Origin: Geminicoccaceae bacterium
GTDB taxonomy: Bacteria > Pseudomonadota > Alphaproteobacteria > Geminicoccales > Geminicoccaceae
Reading direction: 5' to 3'
DNA: 64,000 bases
Assembly (NCBI GenBank): GCA_020638465.1
Contig: JACKIM010000001.1
Span: forward strand, 1,806,501-1,870,500
Shown here: positions 1 to 8,629 of the stretch, in pieces
Layout of the letters: the number at the start of each line of letters is the position of its first letter
Numbering within the stretch: the first letter of the stretch is position 1
Notes under the pieces: model-generated
Told to the model about the DNA's origin: nothing
Database searches by the model: none
The model's input: the letters and a program-made list of their open reading frames with translations, nothing else
Made by a program: the position numbers and the translations under genes

Positions 1-1
1 C

Positions 2-364
2 ATCGAGAACCATTCCGGCAACGGGCCGGTGGTGCGCGAAGCGCTGGAGGCGCTGGTGTTGCTGGTCAATCCGATGATGCCGCATCTGGCCGAGGAGTTG
101 TGGTCGAAGCTCGGGCATGCGACCATCTTGGCCGAAAGCCCGTGGCCGGTTGCCGATGAACGCTGGCTGGTGGCCGATACGGTGACAGTGGCGGTGCAGG
201 TCAATGGCAAGCGTCGTGGCGAGATCGAACTCGGGCGCGGCGCCGATAACGGCGAAGCCGAAGCGGCCGCGCTCGAACTCGATGCGGTGAAGAGGGTTCT
301 CGACGGTAGGGCACCCCGACGGGTTATCGTCGTACCGGACCGGATCGTGAATGTCGTGGCGTAA
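2..364 (+). CDS. leuS: Leucyl-tRNA synthetase, C-terminal end (partial)
   Basis: This is the last ~120 residues of a class I leucyl-tRNA synthetase; the start lies outside the window. The visible part holds the end of the anticodon-binding helical domain (PMMPHLAEELW is typical) and the small C-terminal domain with VAVQVNGKRRGEI, which contacts the tRNA elbow. The enzyme charges tRNA-Leu in the cytoplasm. The stop overlaps the start of lptE by 14 bases, giving the leuS-lptE-holA order that is common in Alphaproteobacteria. The identification is firm from the C-terminal motif and the neighbours. Confidence 0.93.
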   Translation: MENHSGNGPVVREALEALVLLVNPMMPHLAEELWSKLGHATILAESPWPVADERWLVADTVTVAVQVNGKRRGEIELGRGADNGEAEAAALELDAVKRVLDGRAPRRVIVVPDRIVNVVA

Positions 365-851
365 TGCGGCCATTCTGCTGCTGGCGTTGCTGGTGGCCGG
401 TTGCGGTTTGCGGCCGCTGCACATGGCACCGCGTGGCGATGCCATTCATGCCGAGCTCGCGGCAATCGAGATCGATGCACCGCGTTCGCGGCTCGGCTCG
501 GAGCTGGCCGACCAGCTGCGTTCCGATCTCAACCCGGCCGGACTGACCGTCGATAGCCGTTACCGGCTCGACATCACCCTGCAGCTGACCCGAACATCGC
601 TGGCCATTCAGCTTGACGACCGGGTGACGCGCTACGATCTGTCTCTGGCGGCATTCTTCAGCCTCAGCGACCGGTCGAACGACAGGACGATCTACCGCTC
701 GGCCGTGCGCCGGGTGGCCTCCTACAACGTCCAGCGTGATCCTTTTGCCACGCTGGCAGCCGAGCAGGATGCCGAGCGCAGGGCCGCCGTCGAGGTCAGT
801 CATCAGATTCGCACCCTTCTCGCCCTGAAGATGGCTGACAATTCACCATGA
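351..851 (+). CDS. lptE: LPS-assembly lipoprotein LptE
   Basis: This is a 166-residue lipoprotein that plugs the LptD barrel and helps place lipopolysaccharide in the outer leaflet of the outer membrane. Residues 1-18 form a lipoprotein signal with lipobox LVAGC, so Cys18 is the expected lipidated residue. The following GLRPL is typical of LptE. The rest is poorly conserved, as usual for the family. It overlaps leuS by 14 bases and holA by 4 bases (ATGA), so the three genes are translationally coupled. The assignment rests on lipobox, length and the leuS-holA context. Confidence 0.88.
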   Translation: MSWRNAAILLLALLVAGCGLRPLHMAPRGDAIHAELAAIEIDAPRSRLGSELADQLRSDLNPAGLTVDSRYRLDITLQLTRTSLAIQLDDRVTRYDLSLAAFFSLSDRSNDRTIYRSAVRRVASYNVQRDPFATLAAEQDAERRAAVEVSHQIRTLLALKMADNSP

Positions 852-1912
852 AGATCAAGGCGAATGAAGCCGACCGGTTTCTCGCCAGACTCGACCCGGG
901 CGTCCCGTCAATGCTGCTCTACGGTCCCGATCAGGGGCAGGTGAGCGAACTGGCGCTCAAGGCCGTTCGCCAGGTGGTCGACGATCCCGCCGATCCGTTC
1001 AATGTCGCCAGTATCGGCGGCGACGAGTTGCGGGGCAATCCGGGCTGGCTGATCGAGGAAGCCCAGGCCTTTTCGCTGATGGGCGGGCGCCGGGTGGTCC
1101 GGGTGAGGCTGGCCAGCGACGGTATCACCGAGATCGTCAAGCGACTGCTCAAGCTCGAACGACAGGAGGCGCTCGTCATCATCGAGGCCGGCGATCTGGC
1201 TGCCCGTTCATCATTGCGCAAGCTGTTCGAGACCGCGAAGAATGCAGCGGCCTTGCCCTGCTATCTCGATGAGGCCCGTGACATCGGGACACTGGTCCGC
1301 CAAATGCTGGGCGAGGCGGGATTCGACATCGACCGGGATGCGCTGGCCTATCTGACGGGTCGTCTCGGTGCCAATCGTGAAGTCACCCGCCGCGAGATTG
1401 AAAAGCTGGCGCTCTACATGGAATCCGCTTCCGACCGCACGGTGCGGCTGGGGGATGCCGAAGCATCGGTGGGCGACAGTTCGGCTATCGGTGTGGACGA
1501 TCTTGTTCATGCGGCACTGCTTGGCCATTCGGGGCGGGCGGCACGCCTGCTCGAACGCCTTCTGGCCGAAAACGAGGCTCCCGTACGGCTCACGCGGGTC
1601 ATCGGTTCCACGCTGATGCGGTTGATCGGCATGAGGGTGGAGATGCATCGCGGCCGATCGGCCGCCCAGGCCATTGAGAGTGCCCGCCCGCCGATCTTCT
1701 TCAGGGTCAAGCCAGCGATGGAGCAGATCCTCCAGCAATGGCCGCTTGTTGCCTTGCAGGGGGCGCTGGCGGCAACGGTCGCCGCCGAGACGGCCGGCAA
1801 GACCACCGGAATGCCCGACCGGCTGCTGCTGGCGAGACTTGTGCAGGATCTGGCACGCAAGGCTGCGGCCGGTCGTGAGCAAAGGGGTGGCGCTGCCCGC
1901 ATCAACCGGTAG
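848..1912 (+). CDS. holA: DNA polymerase III subunit delta
   Basis: This 354-residue protein is the clamp-loader delta subunit, which opens the beta sliding clamp at primer ends. The N-terminus (KANEADRF, then LLYGPDQGQV near residue 25) matches the HolA AAA+-like fold, which lacks a working ATPase site in this family. Later segments (LGANREVTRREIEKLALY near 180, then the collar helices) fit the family, and the length is normal. The start codon overlaps the lptE stop as ATGA. It is the last gene of the leuS-lptE-holA string. Confidence 0.93.
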   Translation: MKIKANEADRFLARLDPGVPSMLLYGPDQGQVSELALKAVRQVVDDPADPFNVASIGGDELRGNPGWLIEEAQAFSLMGGRRVVRVRLASDGITEIVKRLLKLERQEALVIIEAGDLAARSSLRKLFETAKNAAALPCYLDEARDIGTLVRQMLGEAGFDIDRDALAYLTGRLGANREVTRREIEKLALYMESASDRTVRLGDAEASVGDSSAIGVDDLVHAALLGHSGRAARLLERLLAENEAPVRLTRVIGSTLMRLIGMRVEMHRGRSAAQAIESARPPIFFRVKPAMEQILQQWPLVALQGALAATVAAETAGKTTGMPDRLLLARLVQDLARKAAAGREQRGGAARINR

Positions 1913-1982
1913 GATGGCGTCGGGAGCCATTGGACGATCCTGGTCATGGACAAGGCGTCCCGGAACGAGAGGGGGCTGATCC

Positions 1983-2981
1983 ATGCTGCGATATGTCGTG
2001 CACCGCTTGCTGGTCATGGTGCCGACGCTTATCGCCATCAGCCTGTTTACCTTCATCATCATACAGTTGCCGCCGGGTGACTATCTCAGCAACCAGATCG
2101 CTGAACTTCAGTCTCAGGGAGAAGGTATCGCACGGGCGAAGATCGAGTTCCTGCGACATCAATACGGTCTCGACCTCCCATGGTGGCAGCAATACCTGAA
2201 CTGGGTATGGGGTGTGGTGCATGGCGATTTCGGCTGGTCATTCGAATATGAACGGCCGGTTACGGAGGTCATCGGCGACCGATTCTTCATGACGCTCGTG
2301 CTCGCTGTGGCCACGACCCTGTTCACGTGGATCGTCGCCTTTCCGATCGGAATATACGGAGCGACCCATAAATACAGCTGGGGCGACCACGGGCTGACAC
2401 TACTGGGTTACCTCGGGCTGGCGACGCCCAATTTCCTGCTGGCGTTGGTCACAGTCTATTATGCCAAGCTCTGGTTCGGCATCTCCATTGGCGGGCTGGT
2501 CGATCCGCAATATCTCGACCAGCCGATGAGTTGGGCGAAGTTCGTCTCGGTATTGCAGCACATATGGATTCCCGTGGTCATCATCGGTACCTCGGGCACG
2601 GCCGGCATGATCCGCCGGCTGCGAGCCAATCTCATGGACGAACTGCAGAAACCCTATGTCGTCACCGCCCGGGCCAAGGGCCTGCCGCCGAGGCGCGCCC
2701 TGGTCAAGTACCCGCTGCGCATGGCGCTCAATCCGTTCATCTCCGATATCGGCAACCTGTTGCCCGAGTTGATCTCGGGCTCCGTGCTGGTATCGGTGGT
2801 CCTGTCGCTGCCGACCAATGGTCCGGTCCTGGTCCATGCCCTGCAAAGCCAGGACATGTACCTGGCTGGAGCTTTCCTGATGCTGGAGGCCATTCTCGTG
2901 GTCGTCGGGGTGCTGGTCTCGGATCTGGCGCTGGCATGGCTCGACCCGCGGATACGCTTCGGTGGAGGGCAGGGACGATGA
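1983..2981 (+). CDS. ABC transporter permease, DppB/OppB type
   Basis: This 332-residue inner-membrane permease has the N-terminal signature of dipeptide/oligopeptide permeases (MLRYVVHRLLVMVPTL) and about six membrane segments. A cytoplasmic loop with ARAKGLPPRRAL (near residue 228) is the EAA-type contact for the ATPase. It would form half of a peptide or opine importer channel. Its stop overlaps the next permease start as ATGA. No binding-protein or ATPase gene adjoins it, so the missing parts must be encoded elsewhere. The substrate cannot be told from the sequence. Confidence 0.88.
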   Translation: MLRYVVHRLLVMVPTLIAISLFTFIIIQLPPGDYLSNQIAELQSQGEGIARAKIEFLRHQYGLDLPWWQQYLNWVWGVVHGDFGWSFEYERPVTEVIGDRFFMTLVLAVATTLFTWIVAFPIGIYGATHKYSWGDHGLTLLGYLGLATPNFLLALVTVYYAKLWFGISIGGLVDPQYLDQPMSWAKFVSVLQHIWIPVVIIGTSGTAGMIRRLRANLMDELQKPYVVTARAKGLPPRRALVKYPLRMALNPFISDIGNLLPELISGSVLVSVVLSLPTNGPVLVHALQSQDMYLAGAFLMLEAILVVVGVLVSDLALAWLDPRIRFGGGQGR

Positions 2982-4123
2982 GCCGTCACTGGATCGATGA
3001 CGAGCCTTTCGATGTCGCGGAGACGGCGGCACTCACTCCCGAACAGGAGAAGTTCTACACAGCCTCGCAATGGCAGCTCATGTGGTGGCGCTTCCGCCGG
3101 CACAGGCTGGCGATGTGGTCCTTGTGGATTCTCGGGATTCTCTACGCCTCAACACTGGTGACCGAAGTCATCGCTCCCTACAGCCAGCATACCCGCAATC
3201 CGCAGGAGATCTATATCGCCCCGCAAGGCATTCACATCTTCAGGGATGGTGCCCTGCAATGGCCATTCACCTATGGCAGCAAGATGACGCTCGACATGAA
3301 GACACTCCAGCGGGTCTATGTCGTCGACGAGAGCAAGGTTCACCCGTTGCGCTTCTTCTGCCGCGGCGACCGCTACCGGTTCTGGAGCCTCGTCAAGGGC
3401 GACTTCCATCTTGTCTGTCCTGGCGAGGGCGGTTCTCTGCACCTGCTGGGCACGGACAGGCTGGGGCGAGACCTGCTGTCGCGTATCCTCTATGGTGCGA
3501 GAGTATCGCTCACCGTAGGCATTCTGGGTGTGGCGGTGAGCTTCGTGCTCGGAATAGCACTGGGCGGCATCTCCGGCTACTATGGGGGATGGGTGGATGG
3601 TGTCATCCAGCGTGTCATCGAGGTCATCCGCAGCTTTCCGATGATCCCCTTGTGGCTGTCATTGTCGGCTGCCATGCCGCCGACATGGGACCCGCTATGG
3701 GTCTATTTCGGCATCACCCTGATCATGGGGCTGATCGACTGGACCGGGCTTGCCCGTGCGGTGCGCTCGAAGGTGCTGGCCCTGCGCGAGGAGGAATTCG
3801 CCCAGGCGGCGCGAATGATGGGGGCTTCACCTGCGCGGATCATCGGTCGCCACATGATCCCCTCCTTCATGAGCCACCTGATCGCTTCCGCCACCCTTTC
3901 CATACCGAGCATGATTCTCGGGGAGACGGCGCTCTCCTATCTGGGACTGGGCGTGCGCGCGCCGATGACCAGCTGGGGGGTGCTGCTCAACGATGCGCAA
4001 AATATCAATGTCGTCACCCTCTATCCCTGGTTGATGTTGCCGGTCCTGCCGGTCGTGATCGTCGTACTTGCCTACAACTTTCTCGGCGACGGCCTGCGCG
4101 ATGCCGCCGACCCCTACGGCTGA
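2978..4123 (+). CDS. ABC transporter permease, DppC/YejE type
   Basis: This 381-residue partner permease was started at the ATG overlapping the upstream stop (ATGA), although the frame stays open upstream. Between the first membrane helix and the core there is a periplasmic insert of about 100 residues ending in LLGTDRLGRDLLSR, as in YejE-like permeases, followed by the BPD_transp_1 core with the EAA loop (AARMMGASPARII). It should dimerise with the preceding permease. The 3-prime end overlaps the convergent methyltransferase gene by 10 bases, so the two mRNAs would be complementary at their tails. Confidence 0.87.
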   Translation: MSRHWIDDEPFDVAETAALTPEQEKFYTASQWQLMWWRFRRHRLAMWSLWILGILYASTLVTEVIAPYSQHTRNPQEIYIAPQGIHIFRDGALQWPFTYGSKMTLDMKTLQRVYVVDESKVHPLRFFCRGDRYRFWSLVKGDFHLVCPGEGGSLHLLGTDRLGRDLLSRILYGARVSLTVGILGVAVSFVLGIALGGISGYYGGWVDGVIQRVIEVIRSFPMIPLWLSLSAAMPPTWDPLWVYFGITLIMGLIDWTGLARAVRSKVLALREEEFAQAARMMGASPARIIGRHMIPSFMSHLIASATLSIPSMILGETALSYLGLGVRAPMTSWGVLLNDAQNINVVTLYPWLMLPVLPVVIVVLAYNFLGDGLRDAADPYG

Positions 4124-4893
4124 CGCTTGCGCTGTTTGACGAGGAGGTCGTCGGCGCGAATATCGCAGCCCAGGAAATGCCGGCCGGCGCGCCTGGCCGA
4201 CTCCAGTACGGTATAATCGCCCGCGGCCGGATCGAGCACGGTGTCGCCCTCATGTGTGACCGCCTCGATCAGGGTGCGTTGCAGTTCGTAGGGCTTGGTG
4301 TGTCCCGACATGCTGGGGGCCTTTTCGCTCCAGACATCGGGGATGTCGTGCCTCAGCCATACCCCCTTGGCCCGTAGCGGTGTCTTTTGCAGCACCATGC
4401 AATATTCCGATGCGCGGCGGGTGCGATAGCCCATGCCAATGCGCATCTTGTGCCAGGTCACCAGATCGACGACCTGAAGCGAAGTGCCTGAAAACCAAAG
4501 CGTTTCCACACCTGTGCACAGGTGGTACTTGTCGATCCACAAGAACAGGTGGCCTGACGGCATCAGGACACGGTCGATGGCCTCGATGAAGGCGCGAATC
4601 GTGTCTTCGTCCATCTGCGGCAGGACAGCCCGGTCCTTTTGCCGGGATCCCTCATTGCCGTATTTCTGCCGGTCCATCACGCCGCGATATTGCGGATCGA
4701 AGAAACAGGCCGGATAGCCTGCCGGTTCCAGAGCACTCAGGAATTCAACGCCGTCGGCACGATTGCGGCCGTCGAGAACATAGCCATCGGGGAGCGTGAC
4801 CTCGGGCTGGACCAGCAGCCTCTCCTTGCCGAACACCGACGAGCGGGGCTTCTTGTCCGGCTTCAGCGGGGGCATGCTGTCGTTCATGACCAT
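4114..4893 (-). CDS. Site-specific DNA methyltransferase (orphan, beta class)
   Basis: This is a 259-residue putative N6-adenine or N4-cytosine DNA methyltransferase. Catalytic motif IV DPQY is at residues 66-69, and the SAM-binding motif I DPAAGDYT is at 221-228. Catalytic motif before SAM motif is the beta-class order. The CcrM C-terminal extension is absent, so this is not the cell-cycle methylase. No restriction endonuclease lies next to it, so it looks solitary. The chosen start (4893) has a GGAGGAG about 20 bases upstream; ATG 4887 is an alternative. Its recognition sequence is unknown. Confidence 0.8.
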   Translation of the reverse strand: MVMNDSMPPLKPDKKPRSSVFGKERLLVQPEVTLPDGYVLDGRNRADGVEFLSALEPAGYPACFFDPQYRGVMDRQKYGNEGSRQKDRAVLPQMDEDTIRAFIEAIDRVLMPSGHLFLWIDKYHLCTGVETLWFSGTSLQVVDLVTWHKMRIGMGYRTRRASEYCMVLQKTPLRAKGVWLRHDIPDVWSEKAPSMSGHTKPYELQRTLIEAVTHEGDTVLDPAAGDYTVLESARRAGRHFLGCDIRADDLLVKQRKRQP

Positions 4894-5074
4894 CCTGACA
4901 TTGGGCGGGGGGCGCTCCTCCCCGCCTTCTAACAGCTCCTGAATGGCCTGACGACCGGCCTGATGAAGCGTGTCGGAATTTCCGGATGATGGGAAGGCTT
5001 GAAGAGCGCCATTGAATGCCCGTCGGCCGTTGCCCATCTCCGGGTTAACCAATGACTGAAGGATGAGGAAATCC

Positions 5075-6517
5075 ATGGCCACGACCGAAACCCAACTGTA
5101 CATTGACGGCAAGTGGACGCCGGCTGTCGCTGGCGGGATGATCGATATCATCGACCCGGCGACCGAGGAGTTGGTGACCCGTGCGGCGCAAGCCGAACGT
5201 GACGATGTCAACGCCGCCATCGATGCCGCGCACAAGGCATTCCTGAGCTGGCGCAAGGTGGCTCCGTGGGAACGTTCGAAGGTCCTGCGCAAGGCAGCCC
5301 AACTCGTGGCCGAACGCTCCGATGCGATTGCCCGCCAGCTGACGCTGGAGACCGGCAAGCCGCTCGGCCAGGCCAAGGGCGAGCTGGCGTCCACGGTCGA
5401 GCTGATCGACTGGTTTGCCGACGAGGCGCGCCGCATCTTCGGCCAGACGCTTTCCGGCCGCAGCAGCAACAACCGCTTCATGACGGTCTATGAGCCGGTC
5501 GGCGTCGTCGCCGGCTTCACCGCGTGGAATTTCCCGGTCGTCCTGCAGGCGCGCAAGATCGCTCCGGCCCTCGCGGCCGGCTGCACCATCGTCACGCGCC
5601 CCGCCGAGGAGGGGACCGGTGCGGTGGTCGAGCTGATCAAGTGCTTCATCGATGCCGGTGCACCGGCGGGCACGATCAATCTCGTTACCGGCACGCCGCA
5701 GGTGATCTCCGAGACCTGCATGGACAGCGACCTGGTCCGCAAGGTCTCGTTCACCGGCTCCATTCCGGTCGGACAGCATCTCATGCGTCGCGCCGCCGAT
5801 ACGGTCAAGCGCATGTCGATGGAGCTTGGCGGCCACGGTCCGGTGATCATCCACGAGGATGTCGACCCGGTGAAGGTGGCAAGGACGGCTGCCATGGGCA
5901 AGTCGCGCAACAACGGCCAGGTCTGCGTATCGCCGACGCGCTTTTATGTACACAAGAAGCACGAGAAGGTGTTCACCGAGGAATTCGCGGGTGCGCTCGC
6001 GAAGATGAAGATCGGCCATGGCCTCGAACCCGATACCGAGATCGGCCCGTTGATCAACAGGAAGCGTCTCGACTTCATCGAGCAGTTCGTCGAACAGACC
6101 CGCGAGGAGGGTGCCAACGTCGTCACCGGCGGCAAGCGTCCGGCGGACAGGAACAAGGGCTTTTTCTACGAGCCCACCGTGTTCAACGGCGTTACCGACG
6201 ATATGCGGGTCATGAATGACGAGCCGTTCGGCCCGATCGCGCCTGTGACCACGTTCGAGAGCTTCGACGAGGTGATCACGCGGGCCAACAGCCTCTCCTA
6301 CGGTCTCGCCGGCTATGTGTTCACCAACAGCCAGGATCTGGCGATGAGGACCATGGAGGAGCTGCGCACCGGTATCGTCGGCGTCAACAATTTCGTTGCG
6401 GCGACAGCCGAGATGCCGTTCGGCGGCGTGAACCATTCGGGCTTCGGACGTGAGAACGGCCCGAACGGCCTGCACGATTACATGGACGTCAAGTTCGCCA
6501 ACATCATGATGGGCTGA
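5075..6517 (+). CDS. NAD(P)-dependent aldehyde dehydrogenase
   Basis: This 480-residue ALDH-superfamily enzyme is closest in feel to succinate-semialdehyde/glycolaldehyde-type dehydrogenases. The catalytic cysteine is Cys284 (GQVCVSPTR) and the general base is Glu250 (ELGGHGP). The usual cofactor-contacting Lys of the TVxKPA motif is Arg here (TIVTRPAEE, Arg175). ATG 5075 was chosen over ATG 5063 because GAGGAAATCC sits just before it. A strong terminator follows at 6533. It sits beside a divergent SDR and an ABC importer operon, so it may belong to the same catabolic route. The substrate is not determinable. Confidence 0.85.
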   Translation: MATTETQLYIDGKWTPAVAGGMIDIIDPATEELVTRAAQAERDDVNAAIDAAHKAFLSWRKVAPWERSKVLRKAAQLVAERSDAIARQLTLETGKPLGQAKGELASTVELIDWFADEARRIFGQTLSGRSSNNRFMTVYEPVGVVAGFTAWNFPVVLQARKIAPALAAGCTIVTRPAEEGTGAVVELIKCFIDAGAPAGTINLVTGTPQVISETCMDSDLVRKVSFTGSIPVGQHLMRRAADTVKRMSMELGGHGPVIIHEDVDPVKVARTAAMGKSRNNGQVCVSPTRFYVHKKHEKVFTEEFAGALAKMKIGHGLEPDTEIGPLINRKRLDFIEQFVEQTREEGANVVTGGKRPADRNKGFFYEPTVFNGVTDDMRVMNDEPFGPIAPVTTFESFDEVITRANSLSYGLAGYVFTNSQDLAMRTMEELRTGIVGVNNFVAATAEMPFGGVNHSGFGRENGPNGLHDYMDVKFANIMMG

Positions 6518-6532
6518 CCTCCACATCTGATG

Positions 6533-6567
6533 AGGGGCGGGAGTCGGTGCAGCCGGTTTCCGCCCCT
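6533..6567 (+). terminator. Intrinsic terminator after the aldehyde dehydrogenase
   Basis: Inverted repeat AGGGGCGG / CCGCCCCT separated by 19 bases and followed by a run of T. It lies 15 bases after the aldehyde dehydrogenase stop and separates it from the convergent SDR gene. Confidence 0.8.
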
Positions 6568-6581
6568 TTTTCATGTCCGGT

Positions 6582-7340
6582 TCAGATCGATGCCAGATAG
6601 CCACCATCGACATAGATCACCTGTCCGGTAATGTAGGCGGCTGCGGGGGAGGCGAGAAATACGCATGAACCGACAAGGTCCTCCAGCTGGCCGAACCGCC
6701 GCATGGGGATCTTTGCCAGCATGGCATCCTGCCAGCTCCGATCGGCGTAGAACGCCTCGGTGAGTTCGGTGCGAAAATAGCCCGGGCCTATGCCGTTGAC
6801 GCGGATTCCGGCTTGTGCCCACTCTGCCGCCAGTGCGCGGGTCATGCCGAGCAGGCCGCTCTTGGATGCCGTATAGGGCGTCGCGGTGGGGACGCCGATC
6901 TCGCTGGTGAGCGAGCAGAGATTGATGATTGCACCGGTTCTGCCTTCTGCCAGCAGCGGTCGGGCGAAGTTGCGGGCGACGAGGAAGGCGCCGCGCAGAT
7001 TGGTCCCGAGGATGCGGTCGAACAGGTCCGAACTGACATCGACCGATGGGCAGACCTTCTCCATTCCCGCATTGTTGACGAGGATATCGGGTCTCATCCC
7101 GGCATCATTCATGGCGGAAAACGCCGTGTCGATGGCGGCTTCGTCCAGCACATCCATGGCCAGCGGCAGCGCCTTGCGACCGTGGCCGCGAACGACCTCG
7201 CACAGCGCGTCGAGGCCCGCCCGCGAGCGCGCGGTCACCACCACGTCCGCTCCGGCCCGTGCCAATCCTGCCGCCAGCGCCTCGCCGATGCCTCGTGACG
7301 CCCCGCTCACCAGCGCCGTCCGGTCAGTCAGATCAAACAT
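6582..7340 (-). CDS. SDR family oxidoreductase (gluconate 5-dehydrogenase-like)
   Basis: This 252-residue short-chain dehydrogenase has the NAD(P)-binding motif SGASRGIG near residues 12-19, NNAG near 90 and the catalytic Tyr/Lys in YTASK near 157-161. The sequence resembles gluconate 5-dehydrogenase and glucose 1-dehydrogenase-type SDRs. ATG 7340 was chosen because GGAGGCGGGAGC stands just upstream; an in-frame start at 7361 is less likely. It is divergent from the ABC importer operon starting at 7527 and could share its regulation. The substrate is probably a polyol, sugar acid or related alcohol, but this is inference. Confidence 0.85.
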   Translation of the reverse strand: MFDLTDRTALVSGASRGIGEALAAGLARAGADVVVTARSRAGLDALCEVVRGHGRKALPLAMDVLDEAAIDTAFSAMNDAGMRPDILVNNAGMEKVCPSVDVSSDLFDRILGTNLRGAFLVARNFARPLLAEGRTGAIINLCSLTSEIGVPTATPYTASKSGLLGMTRALAAEWAQAGIRVNGIGPGYFRTELTEAFYADRSWQDAMLAKIPMRRFGQLEDLVGSCVFLASPAAAYITGQVIYVDGGYLASI

Positions 7341-7526
7341 TTTCGCTCCCGCCTCCTGCATTCTCCTGCCATTCGGCCCGTATTCCCTGTGCGAGTTTGC
7401 CGGACGGGACGGACATGGGGCAATGTCCCATTTTCCCTCTCCTTCCACGTGCAATGATCATTGACCTTTCCCGCCTGCGCGGGTTGAACTGTTCGCGGTT
7501 GCAGCATTCGGGGGAGGGATGGCGGC

Positions 7527-8594
7527 TTGGACTCGTCGATGGTCGATGTGCGGGCGGTGACATGCCGATTCAACGGCATGACGGCCGTGGATCGCGCCAG
7601 CCTGTCGCTGGAGCGCGGCGGTTTCCTGACCATCCTGGGTCCTTCGGGTTGCGGCAAGACCACGCTTCTGCGGATGATCGCGGGCTTCCTCCGGCCCGAC
7701 GAGGGTGAAATCTTCGTCCACGGGCAGGCGGTGTCGCGCGTACCGGCGTGGCGGCGTTCGATCGGGATGGTATTCCAGAAACTGGCACTGTTCCCGCATA
7801 TGACAGCAGCCGGAAACGTCGCCTATCCGTTGAAGATGCGCGGATTCGACAGGGCGGAAATTTCCGACCGTGTGCAGCGTTACCTGTCGATCGTGAGGCT
7901 CGACGGACTGGACTCCAGACGCCCGCATGAACTGTCGGGCGGGCAGCAGCAGCGAGTTGCGATAGCACGCGCTCTCGTGTTCGAACCGGATCTGCTGCTG
8001 CTCGATGAGCCGCTGTCGGCCCTGGACCGCAAGCTGCGCGAGGAAATGCAGCTGGAGTTCCGTCGTATCCAGCGCGAGCTCGGGGTGACCACGATCAACG
8101 TCACTCATGACCAGCGCGAGGCACTGGTCATGAGTGACCGTGTGGTGGTCATGAACGACGGCGTGATCCAGCAGAGCGGGGATCCGGTGACGCTGTACCG
8201 CCAGCCGTCGAACCGCTTCGTCGCCGGCTTCATCGGTCTCACCTCGTTCCTGCGCGGACGGGCGGTGGCAGGAGGGATTGAAGTGGCGGGAGTGATGCTG
8301 CGGGCGAAGGTCGCCGATGGTGTTTCAAGCGGCATGCCCGCCGAAGGAGCGCTGCGCGCGGAGCGGGTGCGGATCGGTACGGGCGGCGAAGCCATGGCGA
8401 ACAGGCTCGACGCGGTGGTGCGACAGTGCATCTTCGAGGGGGATCGCTTCGTCTATGAGCTTGCGGTTCCAGCTCTCGGCGATGCCATCGTCTATGCTTT
8501 CGATACCGATCCCACCCGTGCGGTGCGCCACGAGGCCGGTTCGACGCTGGCGATCGGCTGGAACGAATCCGACATGCCGGTGTTTGCGGCATGA
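7527..8594 (+). CDS. ABC transporter ATP-binding protein, PotA/FbpC type
   Basis: This 355-residue importer ATPase has Walker A GPSGCGKTT near residue 38, signature LSGGQQQR near 137, Walker B LLLLDEPLSALD near 157 and a C-terminal TOBE-like region after about residue 235. It would energise the two permeases encoded downstream. The start is a TTG with GGGGGAGGG about nine bases upstream; ATG 7539 is possible but poorly spaced. It is the first gene of a five-gene rightward operon with 4-base overlaps at several joints. Confidence 0.88.
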   Translation: MDSSMVDVRAVTCRFNGMTAVDRASLSLERGGFLTILGPSGCGKTTLLRMIAGFLRPDEGEIFVHGQAVSRVPAWRRSIGMVFQKLALFPHMTAAGNVAYPLKMRGFDRAEISDRVQRYLSIVRLDGLDSRRPHELSGGQQQRVAIARALVFEPDLLLLDEPLSALDRKLREEMQLEFRRIQRELGVTTINVTHDQREALVMSDRVVVMNDGVIQQSGDPVTLYRQPSNRFVAGFIGLTSFLRGRAVAGGIEVAGVMLRAKVADGVSSGMPAEGALRAERVRIGTGGEAMANRLDAVVRQCIFEGDRFVYELAVPALGDAIVYAFDTDPTRAVRHEAGSTLAIGWNESDMPVFAA

Positions 8595-8629
8595 CGCCTG
8601 CAAGAATTGCAACAGGAGGAATATCGACC

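Noticed and set aside
5045..6613. 522-codon open frame antisense to the aldehyde dehydrogenase
   Set aside because: It is a high-GC mirror frame of a clear ALDH gene. Its composition is Arg/His/Asp-rich with no domain, and it has no ribosome-binding site.
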